A stretch of 64,000 bases of DNA from Qipengyuania_B thermophila (GCF_004153605.1 NZ_SDSI01000001.1:248001-312000); one strand, 5' to 3'; positions 1 through 9,128 are shown, counted from the first letter of the stretch. A program made the numbers and translations. Notes: generated by a model not told the origin, from the sequence alone.

Positions 1-2
1 AT

Positions 3-551
3 TTGCGGACACCGGGCGAGGCTGCGGCACAGGCGGCATCCGCTCCGAGCGGCGATCCAAGCGATGAGGTGGCCGGTCGCGGGACGGCCTCGCCGCCCCT
101 TCCGGGCGCGCTCGGCGGCGCCGACGTCGCCATCACCGCTGCCGGCGGCGCGTCCGCCGCCATCGCCCGTGCCGAGCAGGCCGAGCGTGAGGAGTTCGGT
201 GCCGCGCCGACGGACCCAGACGAGCCTTCCGGGCTTCCGCCCGAAAGCAGTGCGGCCGAGACGCTGGCCGAGGCCGTCTCGCTGGTCGAGCCGCCAGCCT
301 CGCCGTTGCCGGACGGTGGCGAGTTGACCCGGCTCAAGGGCATCGGCCCCAAGCTCGCCCTGCGCCTGGAGGAGCTGGGCATCACGCGGATCGAGCAGAT
401 CGCGCAGTGGACGCCGGAAGAGGCGGAACGGATCGACGCGCAGCTTGGCCGCTTCCAGGGACGCATTCATCGCGACGGGTGGATCGAGCAGGCGCGCCTG
501 CTGAGCAGCGGCGATGCGGCCGGGTACGAGGCGCGGTTCGGTCGTTTGTAA
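3..551 (+). CDS. Helix-hairpin-helix protein, C-terminal part (cut by window edge)
   Basis: The reading frame is open to the left edge, so the start lies outside the window; the TTG at position 3 is only the first possible codon. The first ~100 residues are low-complexity Ala/Pro/Glu-rich linker. The last ~75 residues form a compact helix-hairpin-helix-like domain with the LKGIGPKLALRLEELGI core, the type found in DNA-binding HhH modules and in small predicted 5' DNA nuclease-like proteins. No catalytic domain is visible in this part. It may bind DNA, or the HhH fold may serve as a protein-interaction tail, as in several alphaproteobacterial membrane proteins. Function is unknown; the next gene begins 67 bp downstream. 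Confidence 0.6.
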   Translation: MRTPGEAAAQAASAPSGDPSDEVAGRGTASPPLPGALGGADVAITAAGGASAAIARAEQAEREEFGAAPTDPDEPSGLPPESSAAETLAEAVSLVEPPASPLPDGGELTRLKGIGPKLALRLEELGITRIEQIAQWTPEEAERIDAQLGRFQGRIHRDGWIEQARLLSSGDAAGYEARFGRL

Positions 552-618
552 GACGAGGCGGAACCTTTCCCGCCTGCGCGCGTATGCGTCCGATGCCCCG
601 CCCGCGAGGAGTGATGCG

Positions 619-981
619 ATGAAGGAGCACCCGGTCGTCCTGGTCGCCGAGAATGAGCCGGTGATCGCCCTCGACCTGCGCGACACGGTCGAAGAGGCGG
701 GCTACATCGTCGAAGGGCCGCATGAACGCGTCGACCAGGCGATTTTGGCGGTGCAGGCCAACCGGCCCGACCTTGCCATCCTGGACATCGAACTGGATGA
801 CGGAATGGTGTATCCCTTGGCCGAGCGGCTGGCCCAGGAACAGATTCCTTTCATTTTCCACTCGGGCCGCACCCCCTTGCCCGACACCAGCGATCGTTTT
901 CCCGGCGCCCCCATGCTGGCCAAGCCTTGCCCGCCTTCCGAGATGCTGCGCGGCCTCGAGGCTGCCTTGGCGCATCGCTGA
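619..981 (+). CDS. Single-domain response regulator (CheY-like receiver)
   Basis: A 120-residue protein that is only a receiver domain. It has the phosphoacceptor Asp56 in LAILDIEL, a Ser in FHSGRT at the switch Thr/Ser position, and the conserved Lys in LAKPC. The usual acidic pair after beta-1 is Glu/Glu (AENEP), as in many alphaproteobacterial single-domain receivers. There is no output domain, so it probably acts by phosphotransfer or protein contact. The ATG at 619 is chosen because GAGGAG lies about 8 bases upstream and because the receiver fold begins right after it. No histidine kinase is nearby, so its partner cannot be named. Confidence 0.85.
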   Translation: MKEHPVVLVAENEPVIALDLRDTVEEAGYIVEGPHERVDQAILAVQANRPDLAILDIELDDGMVYPLAERLAQEQIPFIFHSGRTPLPDTSDRFPGAPMLAKPCPPSEMLRGLEAALAHR

Positions 982-1081
982 TCCGCCCCCCGTTCCCGTC
1001 GCCCGTCCGCGCCGCACCGGCTGCACTCTTGAAGCGGGTCCGCTTCGGTGCAATGAGCCGACCGGCAGCTGAGGACTACGG

Positions 1082-2266
1082 ATGGCCGGCATGATCCCCT
1101 TCGACTGGAGCGACCCGCTCGGTCTCGACGACCAGCTCAGCGACGAGGAGCGCATGGTGCGCGACACGGCGCAGGCCTTCTGCCAGAGCGAACTGCAACC
1201 GCGGGTCGTCGACGCCTATCGCGACGAACGCGACGCTCCGGAACTGTTCCCCATGATGGGTGCGGCCGGCCTTCTGGGTGCCACCATTCCCGAGGAATAC
1301 GGGGGCGCGGGCGCGTCCTATGTCGCCTATGGCCTCATCGCCCGCGAGATCGAGCGGGTCGACAGCGGCTACCGTTCCATGGCGTCGGTGCAATCGAGCC
1401 TGGTCATGTATCCGATTTACGCCTTCGGTTCGGAGGAGCAGCGGCACCGCTATCTCCCGCTGCTCGCGCGCGGGGAGCTGATCGGCTGCTTCGGCCTGAC
1501 GGAGCCGGACGCCGGCTCCGACCCGGCCGGGATGAAGACGGTGGCGCGGGCCGATGGCGACGGCTTCGTGCTGAACGGATCCAAGACCTGGATCTCGAAC
1601 GCGCCCTTTGCCGACGTGTTCGTGGTGTGGGCGAAATCCGAGGCGCATGACGGCGCGATCCGGGGGTTCGTGCTCGACAAGGGCACTCCCGGTCTCAGCG
1701 CACCCAAGATCGACAACAAGCTCAGCCTGCGCGCATCGACGACGGGGATGATCGTCATGGACGATGTGCGCGTGGGCAAGGACACCCTGCTTCCGGATGT
1801 GACCGGGCTGAAGGGGCCGTTTTCCTGTCTCAACCGCGCGCGGTACGGCATCTCCTGGGGCGCCATGGGCGCGGCCGAGTTCTGCCTTCACGCCGCGCGG
1901 CAGTATGGCCTCGACCGGCACCAGTTCGGGGTGCCGCTCGCCTCGAAGCAGCTCTACCAGAAGAAGCTGGCCGACATGATGTGCGACATCGCTCTTGGCC
2001 TGCAGGCCAGCTTGCGGGTCGGGCGGCTGATGGACGAGGGCCGGTTCGCGCCGGAGATGATCTCGATCGTCAAGCGCAACAATGTCGGCCGGGCGCTGGA
2101 GATCGCCCGCCATGCCCGTGACATGCACGGCGGCAACGGGATTTCCGGCGAGTACCAGGTGATCCGTCACATGATCAATCTGGAGACGGTGAACACCTAT
2201 GAAGGGACACACGACGTCCACGCCCTGATCCTGGGCCGCGCCATCACCGGGATCGCGGCGTTCTGA
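1082..2266 (+). CDS. gcdH: Glutaryl-CoA dehydrogenase
   Basis: This flavoenzyme oxidises and decarboxylates glutaryl-CoA to crotonyl-CoA in lysine and tryptophan breakdown. The 394-residue length is that of the family. The substrate-pocket segment GYRSMASVQSSLVMYPI and the C-terminal NLETVNTYEGTHDVHALI block closely resemble the mammalian enzyme as recalled. Glu374 in NTYEGTHD is the expected catalytic base. GCFGLTEPDAGSDP and KTWISN are the FAD and acyl-CoA dehydrogenase signatures. The stop overlaps the maiA start by one base (TGATG), so the two are translationally coupled. Placement with tyrosine-pathway genes suggests a shared aromatic and amino acid catabolic operon. Confidence 0.95.
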   Translation: MAGMIPFDWSDPLGLDDQLSDEERMVRDTAQAFCQSELQPRVVDAYRDERDAPELFPMMGAAGLLGATIPEEYGGAGASYVAYGLIAREIERVDSGYRSMASVQSSLVMYPIYAFGSEEQRHRYLPLLARGELIGCFGLTEPDAGSDPAGMKTVARADGDGFVLNGSKTWISNAPFADVFVVWAKSEAHDGAIRGFVLDKGTPGLSAPKIDNKLSLRASTTGMIVMDDVRVGKDTLLPDVTGLKGPFSCLNRARYGISWGAMGAAEFCLHAARQYGLDRHQFGVPLASKQLYQKKLADMMCDIALGLQASLRVGRLMDEGRFAPEMISIVKRNNVGRALEIARHARDMHGGNGISGEYQVIRHMINLETVNTYEGTHDVHALILGRAITGIAAF

Positions 2267-2928
2267 TGAAGCTGCACGGCTACTACCGCAGCTCCACGAC
2301 CTACAGGTTGCGCATCGCGCTCGAGCTGAAAGGGCTGGCCTACACGGTGGTGCCGGTGAACCTGCTCGAGCAGGCGCACAAGGCGCTGGACTTCACCGCC
2401 CGCAACCCCTTCGGCTCCGTGCCGGTGCTGGAGGTTGACGGCCGCTGGCGTGCCCAGTCGCTGGCCATTCTCGAATGGCTCGAGGAAGAATGGCCGCAGC
2501 CGCCGCTGCTGCCGGCCGGCGGCGAGGCGCGGTTCGTCACCCGCGAACTCGCCTATGCGATCGCCACCGAACTTCACGCACCGCTTAACCTGCCGGTGCT
2601 GCGGTATCTCAAGGAGCCGCTCGGTCACGCCCAGGACGAGATCGACACCTACTACCGCCATGTCCTTGCCCGCACCCTCACGCCGGTCGAGCAGCGGCTG
2701 GAGAGGCTGGACACGGGCGATTTCCTTCACGACGCGCCGGGGCTGTTCGAAGCCGTGCTCGTCCCCCAGCTCTACAACGCCCGGCGCTTCGCCTACCCGG
2801 TTGACGATCACCCGCGCCTTGCCCGCATCGAGGCAGCCTGCCTTGACCTGCCCGCCTTCCGGCGCGCCCATCCCGACGTCCAGCCGGACAATCCCGCCGC
2901 CCCTTCATCGGAGAAGACCACGCCATGA
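2266..2928 (+). CDS. maiA: Maleylacetoacetate isomerase (zeta-class GST)
   Basis: A glutathione-dependent cis-trans isomerase that converts maleylacetoacetate to fumarylacetoacetate, the penultimate step of homogentisate (tyrosine) breakdown. The 220-residue protein has a thioredoxin-like N-terminal half and a helical C-terminal half. The zeta-class signature is SSTTYRLRIAL: both serines are present, but the usual following cysteine is Thr10. NPFGSVPVLEVDG supplies the cis-Pro and GSH-binding loop, and QSLAILEWLEE follows. It overlaps gcdH by one base and fah by four bases (ATGA), so the three genes are co-translated. The assignment rests on the signature plus the fah neighbour. Confidence 0.9.
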   Translation: MKLHGYYRSSTTYRLRIALELKGLAYTVVPVNLLEQAHKALDFTARNPFGSVPVLEVDGRWRAQSLAILEWLEEEWPQPPLLPAGGEARFVTRELAYAIATELHAPLNLPVLRYLKEPLGHAQDEIDTYYRHVLARTLTPVEQRLERLDTGDFLHDAPGLFEAVLVPQLYNARRFAYPVDDHPRLARIEAACLDLPAFRRAHPDVQPDNPAAPSSEKTTP

Positions 2929-3935
2929 AACTCGCCACGCTCAACACCGGATCGCGCGACGGGCGGCTGGTGGTGGTTTCGCGCGACCTCACCCGCTACT
3001 GCGAGGCGGACAACATCGCCCCCACCCTTCAGGCGGCGCTCGACGACTGGGCGAGAACGGCACCGCTGCTCGAGGCGCTCTACCGCGATGTCGAGCACAA
3101 GGCCGTCCCGTGCCAGCGGTTCCACGAGCGCGAGGCGCACTCCCCGCTGCCCCGCGCCTACCAGTGGGCCGACGGCTCGGCCTACATCAACCACGTCGAG
3201 CTGGTCCGGCGCGCCCGCGGCGCTGAAGTGCCGGCCTCGTTCTACACCGATCCGCTGATGTACCAGGGCGGATCGGACTGCTTCCTGCCGCCCCGCGGCG
3301 ACATCCCGCTGCGCGACACAGCGTGGGGTTGCGACATGGAAGGCGAGGTCGCGGTCATCACCGACGACGTGCCCATGGGCGTCACCGAGGAGGAAGCTGC
3401 CGAGCACATCAAGCTGGTGATGCTGGTCAACGATGTCAGCCTGCGCGGGTTGATCCCGGACGAACTGGCCAAGGGGTTCGGCTTCTTCCAGTCGAAGCCC
3501 GCCTCCGCCTTTTCCCCCGTCGCCGTGACGCCGGACGAGCTGGGTGACGCCTGGCGCGGCTGCGTGGTCCATCTGCCGCTGATGGTGGACTACAATGGCG
3601 AGCCTTTCGGCCGCGCCAATGCCGGGGAGGATGCGACCTTTTCGCTGGCGCGCCTCATCGCACACGCCGCCAAGACGCGCGACCTGTGCGCAGGCTCCAT
3701 CATCGGCTCGGGGACGGTGTCGAACCGCGATGCCGATGGCGGTCCTGGTCGCCCGGTCAGCGAAGGCGGGCGCGGCTATTCCTGCATCGCGGAAATCCGC
3801 ACCATCGAGACGATCCGCGACGGTCAGCCCTCAACCCGCTTCATGGCGCCGGGCGACGTGGTGCGGGTCGAGATGCGCGACGCGCGCGGGCAGTCGATCT
3901 TCGGCGCCATCGAGCAGCGCGTCGTCGCCGCCTGA
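2925..3935 (+). CDS. fahA: Fumarylacetoacetase / fumarylacetoacetate hydrolase family
   Basis: Cleaves fumarylacetoacetate to fumarate and acetoacetate, the last step of tyrosine degradation. The 336-residue protein is the bacterial FAH type with a short N-terminal domain. The metal ligands known from mammalian FAH can be matched: Asp in SFYTDPLMYQG, the two Glu in CDMEGEVAVI, and Asp in MLVNDVSLR. The GSGTVSNR and YSCIAEIRTIETI segments close the active site. The four-base overlap with maiA supports joint function. The upstream enzymes hmgA and hpd are not in the window. Substrate range within the FAH family is hard to fix from sequence, but the operon argues for fumarylacetoacetate. Confidence 0.9.
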   Translation: MKLATLNTGSRDGRLVVVSRDLTRYCEADNIAPTLQAALDDWARTAPLLEALYRDVEHKAVPCQRFHEREAHSPLPRAYQWADGSAYINHVELVRRARGAEVPASFYTDPLMYQGGSDCFLPPRGDIPLRDTAWGCDMEGEVAVITDDVPMGVTEEEAAEHIKLVMLVNDVSLRGLIPDELAKGFGFFQSKPASAFSPVAVTPDELGDAWRGCVVHLPLMVDYNGEPFGRANAGEDATFSLARLIAHAAKTRDLCAGSIIGSGTVSNRDADGGPGRPVSEGGRGYSCIAEIRTIETIRDGQPSTRFMAPGDVVRVEMRDARGQSIFGAIEQRVVAA

Positions 3936-4032
3936 GGGAGCGGAGAGCGGGTCAAGGCTGCCGTTCACCCCGCCCCGCCGGCGCGGTGGCTCTGGCCTGA
4001 CCCCGCAGCCCGCCCGCCCGGCGCGCGTCCTG

Positions 4033-5196
4033 CTACATGCTGCGGGCGATGAGCATCTTCATGATTTCGTTCGATCCGCCGTAAATGCGGCTGATGCGGC
4101 TGTCGCGATACATCCGGGCGATCGGATAATCGTTGATGTAGCCGGCGCCGCCATGAAGCTGCAGGCACTTGTCGACGACTTCGCTCTGCAGCTCGGTGAT
4201 CCAGTACTTCGCCATGCTGGCCGTCGCGACGTCCAGCTTCCCGTCAAGCAGCCGCGCGATGCAGTCGTTGACGAAGACACGGCTGGCGGTGCCCTTGGCC
4301 TTGAGGTCGGCGAGCACGAACTGCGTGTTCTGGAAGTCCCAGATGGTCTGGCCGAACGCCTTGCGTTCCTTGACGTAGTCCACCGTCACATCGAGCGCGT
4401 GCTCGATGCCGAGCTGCGCCTGGAGAGCGATGACCAGACGCTCCTGCGGCAGTTCTCCCATCAGCTGGTAGAAGCCGCGCCCTTCCACACCGCCGAGGAT
4501 GTTCTCGCCCGGCACGAACACGTCGTCGAAGAACAGCTCGGAGGTGTCCTGCGCGTCCAGCCCGATCTTGTCGAGCTTCTTGCCCCGCGCGAACCCTTCG
4601 GCCCCTTGCGTCTCCAGAAGAACGAGCGAGATGCCCTTCGCCCGCGCCTCTGGATCGGTCTTGGCCACGACGATGATGAAGTCGGCAATCTGCCCGTTCG
4701 AAATCCACGTCTTGGAGCCGTTCAGGCGGTATCCGTTGCCGTCCTTCAGCGCCGTGGTGGTGATCGCCTGAAGATCCGAGCCCGCACCCGGCTCGCTCAT
4801 GGCGATGGCGCTGACGAGTTCGCCGGAAACGAGGCGCGGCAGATACTTGCGCTTCTGCTCCTCGGTCCCGTGGCGCACGAGATAGGGCAGGATGATGACG
4901 TTGTGCAGGCTTGCGGCGAAGCCCTCGGCGCCGTGTTTCGTCACCTGCTCGACCACGACCATGTCGTGCCGGAAGTCGCCGCCATGCCCGCCATATTCCT
5001 CCGGCACGCTGACGCCGAGCAGCCCGGCCTCGCCGGCCTCGCGCCAGAAATCGCGCTCGACCTGTCCGTCTTCGCGCCACTTCGCGATCCGCTTGGCCGG
5101 CGCGGCGCGTTCGAGGAACTTGCTTACGCTGTCGGAGAACATGGAGATTTCCTCGTCCTCCATGAAGGCCGGACGGGGAATGTCGATGACGGGCAT
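4033..5196 (-). CDS. Acyl-CoA dehydrogenase, long-chain (LCAD) type
   Basis: A 387-residue FAD-dependent beta-oxidation dehydrogenase. IAMSEPGAGSDL and KTWISNG are the family signatures. The position that carries the catalytic Glu in short- and medium-chain enzymes (YEGTSE) reads YGGSNE here. Glu252 in ELPQERLVIA sits where LCAD and isovaleryl-CoA dehydrogenase keep their base, so the enzyme is expected to be active and LCAD-like. The start at 5196 is chosen because AAGGAA lies just upstream; two in-frame ATGs further upstream lack a ribosome site. The gene converges on fahA with a 97-bp gap and diverges from the flavin reductase gene. Exact chain length cannot be read. Confidence 0.9.
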   Translation of the reverse strand: MPVIDIPRPAFMEDEEISMFSDSVSKFLERAAPAKRIAKWREDGQVERDFWREAGEAGLLGVSVPEEYGGHGGDFRHDMVVVEQVTKHGAEGFAASLHNVIILPYLVRHGTEEQKRKYLPRLVSGELVSAIAMSEPGAGSDLQAITTTALKDGNGYRLNGSKTWISNGQIADFIIVVAKTDPEARAKGISLVLLETQGAEGFARGKKLDKIGLDAQDTSELFFDDVFVPGENILGGVEGRGFYQLMGELPQERLVIALQAQLGIEHALDVTVDYVKERKAFGQTIWDFQNTQFVLADLKAKGTASRVFVNDCIARLLDGKLDVATASMAKYWITELQSEVVDKCLQLHGGAGYINDYPIARMYRDSRISRIYGGSNEIMKMLIARSM

Positions 5197-5306
5197 GGGC
5201 AGTTCCTTGCAGTGGACGTTCGGGACGGTCGGCATGATGTGCCAAACGCCGGCCTGTCGGGCAATGCCGCGTTGCCAGCGGTGCAGGGGCGCACTAGGCA
5301 GGCGAC

Positions 5307-6371
5307 GTGATCGCTCCGCTGCTCGACCCCGCCGGACGTCCTTTGTCCGCCTATCGTGCGGGCGCGGGCGATGCGCCGCTCGTGCTGCTGGTGGCGCACG
5401 ACGCGGCAACGCAGCAGCGCTGGCATCGCTGCGCCGAGGCGCTCGCCGATGCCGGACGGCAGGCGCTGGTGCTCGGCGCCGAGGCGCTGTGCGGCGACGC
5501 GGCGCTGCAGGTCGCCACCTTGAGGGCGGTGCTGCGCCAACTGCCTGCGCGCCCTGCGATCGTCGCCGCCGGAGCCGCAGCGGCGCCGGTGCTCGCCGCG
5601 CTGTCGGGCGGAGAACCCGACCCCGCCTCGGCGCTGGTGCTCATCGATCCGCCGGACCCGTTGTGCGACGACGCGTCCATCGGCGCGCGGGCCTGCCACG
5701 CGGCGGGCACCCTTGCGCTCCCCGTGCTGGTCCTCGCCAGCGACGGCGCGGAGGCGGCGGCGCTGGACATCCCCGCAGCCGAGCACGCATGTCTCGCCGA
5801 CGGCGCGGGTGAGACGCAGGATGCGTTCGACGCCCAGCTGATCGAGTTTCTGGAGCGCCGCGTGCCCCGCGCGCCGATCGACTATGTGGGCGGGTCGGAC
5901 CAGCGCACGCTCCGCGACGCGCTCGGCACCTTTGCCACCGGGGTGACGGTGGTGACCGCCACCGCCCCGGACGGCACCCATGTCGGCCTGACCGCCAACA
6001 GCTTCACGTCCGTCAGCCTCGACCCGCCGCTGCTGCTGGTCTGCCCCGCACGGTCCTCCTCCTCCGCCCCGATCCTGGCCGAGGCGGAGTTCTTCGCCGT
6101 CAACGTGCTCCACATCGGCCAGCAGCCCGTCTCGACCCTGTTCGCCACCCGCGGCGCCGACCGCTTTGCGGACACCGCCATCGAACTTTGGGAGCGCGGC
6201 GTGCCGATCCTGCCGAACTCCCTCGCCTCGTTCGAATGCCGGCGCCATGCCGCGCACGATGCGGGCGACCACTTCATCCTCGTCGGCGAGGTGGAGCGGG
6301 CCCGCTACGCCCCGCAGCGCGATCCGCTGCTCTATTTCCGGGGCAAGTACCGCCGGCTGCATTTCGCCTGA
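5307..6371 (+). CDS. Flavin reductase domain fused to a degenerate alpha/beta-hydrolase
   Basis: A 354-residue two-domain protein. Residues ~1-185 look like an alpha/beta-hydrolase fold (VLLVAHDAATQQRWH, LVLIDPPDPL), but the nucleophile elbow is AAGAAAAP with no Ser, so hydrolase activity is unlikely. Residues ~190-354 are an FMN-binding flavin reductase of the HpaC type (LGTFATGVTVVTA, GLTANSFTSVSLDPP, FILVGEVE, LLYFRGKYRRL). Such reductases supply reduced flavin to two-component monooxygenases; no oxygenase component is adjacent. The start is GTG with no clear Shine-Dalgarno. A weak TTGCCA-N17-TAGGCA pair ends 6 bases before it, so leaderless translation is possible. The divergent neighbour is an acyl-CoA dehydrogenase. 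Confidence 0.8.
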   Translation: MIAPLLDPAGRPLSAYRAGAGDAPLVLLVAHDAATQQRWHRCAEALADAGRQALVLGAEALCGDAALQVATLRAVLRQLPARPAIVAAGAAAAPVLAALSGGEPDPASALVLIDPPDPLCDDASIGARACHAAGTLALPVLVLASDGAEAAALDIPAAEHACLADGAGETQDAFDAQLIEFLERRVPRAPIDYVGGSDQRTLRDALGTFATGVTVVTATAPDGTHVGLTANSFTSVSLDPPLLLVCPARSSSSAPILAEAEFFAVNVLHIGQQPVSTLFATRGADRFADTAIELWERGVPILPNSLASFECRRHAAHDAGDHFILVGEVERARYAPQRDPLLYFRGKYRRLHFA

Positions 6372-6456
6372 TGCGCGAGGGCCGCGCGGTTTCGCTTTCA
6401 CGCGTTCCCCCGTCCGGCTACACTTCGCTCTGAACACGCCGGGGGAAGGGGCGCTT

Positions 6457-7500
6457 ATGGAATATGTTCTGATCGGTCTGGTGGTGCTTGTCGTCATTTT
6501 CCTGCTGATGGCGGTGACGACGGTGCGCCAGGGGTTCGTCTACACCATCGAGCGGTTCGGCAAATACACCAAGGCCGCTGAGCCCGGCCTCCACCTCATC
6601 GTGCCGCTGATCGACCGCGTCGGGCATCGCATCAACATGATGGAGCAGGTGCTCGACATTCCGGGGCAGGAGATCATCACGGCCGACAACGCCATGGTCG
6701 GGGTCGACGCCGTGGTGTTCTTCCAGGTGCTCGACGCGCCCAAGGCCGCCTACGAGGTGTCGGGCCTGCAGAACGCGATCATGGCGCTGACCACCACCAA
6801 CCTGCGCACGGTCATGGGGTCGATGGACCTCGACGAAACCCTCTCCAAGCGCGACGAGATCAACGCCCGGCTGCTCGGCGTGGTCGATCACGCGACCTCG
6901 CCCTGGGGAGTGAAGATCACCCGGGTCGAAATCAAGGACATCCGCCCGCCGCTCGACATCTCCGAGGCTATGGCGCGGCAGATGAAGGCGGAGCGCCTGA
7001 AGCGCGCCGAAATCCTTGAGGCGGAAGGGGACCGGGCCAGCCGCATCCTGCGCGCTGAGGGCGAGAAGCAGTCCGCCATCCTCAAGGCCGAAGGCGCGCG
7101 CGAAAGCGCGTTCCGCAACGCCGAAGCGCGCGAGCGCGAGGCGGAGGCCGAAGCCAAGGCGACGCAGATGGTGTCCGACGCCATCGCCGGGTCGGGGGTG
7201 TCGGCGATCAACTACTTCGTCGCGCAGGACTATGTGAAGGCGCTGGGCAGGTTCGCCGACAGCCCCAACGCCAAGACGATCCTGATGCCGGTCGAAGCGA
7301 CGCAGATCCTCGGCTCGCTCGGTGGGATCGGCGAGCTTGTCCGGGAAACCTTCGGCGAGCGGGAGCCTGCGGGCACACCGCCGTCGTCCGGTCCCGCCGC
7401 GAGCCGCGAAACCACCCGGCAGCTGTCGCAGGCATCTCCTGAGCCGGTCGGCCAAAGGTCCGCCGCAACCGGCGTGCCGCGCACCGGCGAGCGGACGTAA
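6457..7500 (+). CDS. SPFH/band-7 membrane protein (QmcA/stomatin-like)
   Basis: A 347-residue protein with one N-terminal membrane helix (residues ~2-22). An SPFH domain follows, beginning VRQGFVYTIERFGKYTKAAEPGL and running to about residue 190. A charged Glu/Ala/Arg-rich coiled coil (about 180-245) and a Pro/Ser-rich tail complete it. The family forms large membrane-microdomain oligomers. The ATG at 6457 is preceded by GGGGGAAGGGG, and the membrane helix starts immediately, so this start is secure. The NfeD gene 9 bp downstream is the standard partner of this family, and the two proteins probably form one complex. Confidence 0.9.
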   Translation: MEYVLIGLVVLVVIFLLMAVTTVRQGFVYTIERFGKYTKAAEPGLHLIVPLIDRVGHRINMMEQVLDIPGQEIITADNAMVGVDAVVFFQVLDAPKAAYEVSGLQNAIMALTTTNLRTVMGSMDLDETLSKRDEINARLLGVVDHATSPWGVKITRVEIKDIRPPLDISEAMARQMKAERLKRAEILEAEGDRASRILRAEGEKQSAILKAEGARESAFRNAEAREREAEAEAKATQMVSDAIAGSGVSAINYFVAQDYVKALGRFADSPNAKTILMPVEATQILGSLGGIGELVRETFGEREPAGTPPSSGPAASRETTRQLSQASPEPVGQRSAATGVPRTGERT

Positions 7501-7509
7501 GGCTCCGCG

Positions 7510-8016
7510 ATGAACGGCATCGATGGCATCGACGCGCACTGGCTGTGGGCGGCGCTTGGCCTTGCCCTGTTGACGGCGGAGATGCTGGTGCCCGGCGTTT
7601 TCCTGCTGTGGTTCGGTCTCGCCGCGCTTGCCACGGCCGTGCTGGTGTTCGCGACCGATCCCTCGCTTCCGGTGCAGATCGTGTCGTTCTCGTTTCTCGC
7701 GCTGATCTTCGCCTACAGCGCCAAGCGGTTCGTCACCGACCGTCCGATCGCAAGTTCCGATCCGCTGCTCAACAACCGCGCGGCGCGGCTGGTCGGCGAG
7801 GTGGCGGTGGTGTCGCTCCCGCTCGACGGAGGTCGCGGGCGGGTGCGCCTTGGCGACAGCGAGTGGCAGGCCGAAGGGCCCGATCTGCCGCTTGGCGAAC
7901 GTGTCCGGGTGACAGGCACGCGGGGCACCGTGCTGCTGGTTGAACGCAGCTCCGGCCCGGTCATCGAGATCCGCAAGAACCCTGCCGACGACGCGGCGGG
8001 CGATCAGCGCTTGTAG
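7510..8016 (+). CDS. NfeD family membrane protein
   Basis: A 168-residue short-form NfeD protein. The N-terminal half has hydrophobic segments typical of the family (WLWAALGLALLTAEMLVPG, FLLWFGLAALATAVLVF, and a third near residues 57-75). The C-terminal half is the small OB-like domain, with LVGEVAVVSLPLDGGRGRVRLGDSEW and VRVTGTRGTVLLVE. It lies 9 bp behind the SPFH gene and is presumably co-transcribed; NfeD proteins anchor or assist SPFH partners. Its 3' end overlaps the convergent NDUFA9-like gene by 13 bases. Confidence 0.9.
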   Translation: MNGIDGIDAHWLWAALGLALLTAEMLVPGVFLLWFGLAALATAVLVFATDPSLPVQIVSFSFLALIFAYSAKRFVTDRPIASSDPLLNNRAARLVGEVAVVSLPLDGGRGRVRLGDSEWQAEGPDLPLGERVRVTGTRGTVLLVERSSGPVIEIRKNPADDAAGDQRL

Positions 8017-8951
8017 TCGGGGTTCTTGGTCGCAAAGCGCCCGTGGCGGCGATACGGCACCATCCACTCGTCGAGAAACAGGTCGAGCGGACGCGGCGTA
8101 ATGCCGAGCTCGGCAAATCCGGGCCAGGAGCCAGACACTCTCGTTCCGGCTTTCAGCATCAGCCACTGGTCCCGGCTCATCGGCGAGCCGGGAAGGCTGG
8201 CGAACAGCCCCGATGCGGCGTCGGGCATCGGCACGAAGGTGCGGCGGCGGCGCTGCGCCCTGGCGATCCGCTCGTTCAGCTCCAGCATGGTGAGCGTGTC
8301 CGGCCCGCCCAGTTCGAAGATCTCGCCCCCATGCCTCTCCGGATGTTCGAGCGCGGTGGCGATCGCTTCGGCGACGTCGTCGACGTAGACAAGCTGGAGC
8401 GGAGCGTCGGGGCCGAACACCGGCAGCACGCGGAACCGGCGGATCAGCCGGGCGAACATGGTGATGAAGCCGTCGTCGCGGCCGAACACGATCGTGGGGC
8501 GGACCACCACCGCCCGCGGCTGATGCTCGCGGACCAGCCGTTCGCCCAGCGCCTTGGCCCGCGCATAGGCCGTCGCCCCTTGCGGGTCGGCGGCAGTGGC
8601 GCTGACGTGGACGAACCGATCCACTCCCGCGGCCGCGGAGAGCCGGGCCATGGTGCCGGGCGCGTGCCCCATGAGCAGGTCGAGATTGCCGGCAAACGCC
8701 CCGACCAGATTGACCACCGCTTGCGCTCCGGAGAGCGCGGCGGCGATGTCGGGCTCGCGGGTGATGTCGCAGCGCACCGCCTGCATCTGGCCCAGATTGG
8801 CGAGCGGGCGCAGCCGGTGCGCGCGCGACGGATTGCGGCTCGCGATCCTGAGCCGCGCACCGCGTGCGAGCAGGGTGGCGGCGACATAGGTGCCGATGAA
8901 GCCGTCCCCGCCGAACAGCGTGACCAGCCTTCCTCTGAGATCGCCGTTCAT
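8004..8951 (-). CDS. NDUFA9-like NAD(P)-binding protein (complex I associated family)
   Basis: A 315-residue atypical short-chain dehydrogenase. The N-terminal Rossmann motif is VTLFGGDGFIGTYV. The motifs VVNLVGAF, FVHVSATAAD and YARAKALGE follow, the last keeping the YxxxK geometry. VVVRPTIVFGRDDGFI is typical of the NDUFA9/39-kDa complex I subunit family, which in alphaproteobacteria binds NADPH and is linked to respiratory complex I assembly or stability. The tail overlaps the NfeD gene by 13 bases in convergent orientation. No nuo genes are nearby, so involvement in complex I is inferred from family membership alone. Confidence 0.85.
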   Translation of the reverse strand: MNGDLRGRLVTLFGGDGFIGTYVAATLLARGARLRIASRNPSRAHRLRPLANLGQMQAVRCDITREPDIAAALSGAQAVVNLVGAFAGNLDLLMGHAPGTMARLSAAAGVDRFVHVSATAADPQGATAYARAKALGERLVREHQPRAVVVRPTIVFGRDDGFITMFARLIRRFRVLPVFGPDAPLQLVYVDDVAEAIATALEHPERHGGEIFELGGPDTLTMLELNERIARAQRRRRTFVPMPDAASGLFASLPGSPMSRDQWLMLKAGTRVSGSWPGFAELGITPRPLDLFLDEWMVPYRRHGRFATKNPDYKR

Positions 8952-9128
8952 AATCCGCCTGCTCGTCCCGTCCGGTGTCTTGCGGCCGCGGCCTTGCCGA
9001 CCACCCCCGGTTGCCGCCCCGCCACAGTGTCCGCGCCTGATGGCTCAAGCGCCGCGCGCGTGCAAGGGGCTGCGGGGCTGTAGCGAGGCGCGGACCGCCC
9101 GGCTGATCGAGCGCGGGCGATTTGCGCG

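Noticed and set aside
3595..5310. A 571-codon + strand frame over the acyl-CoA dehydrogenase
   Set aside because: It spans two real genes on both strands and matches neither; no family motif appears.
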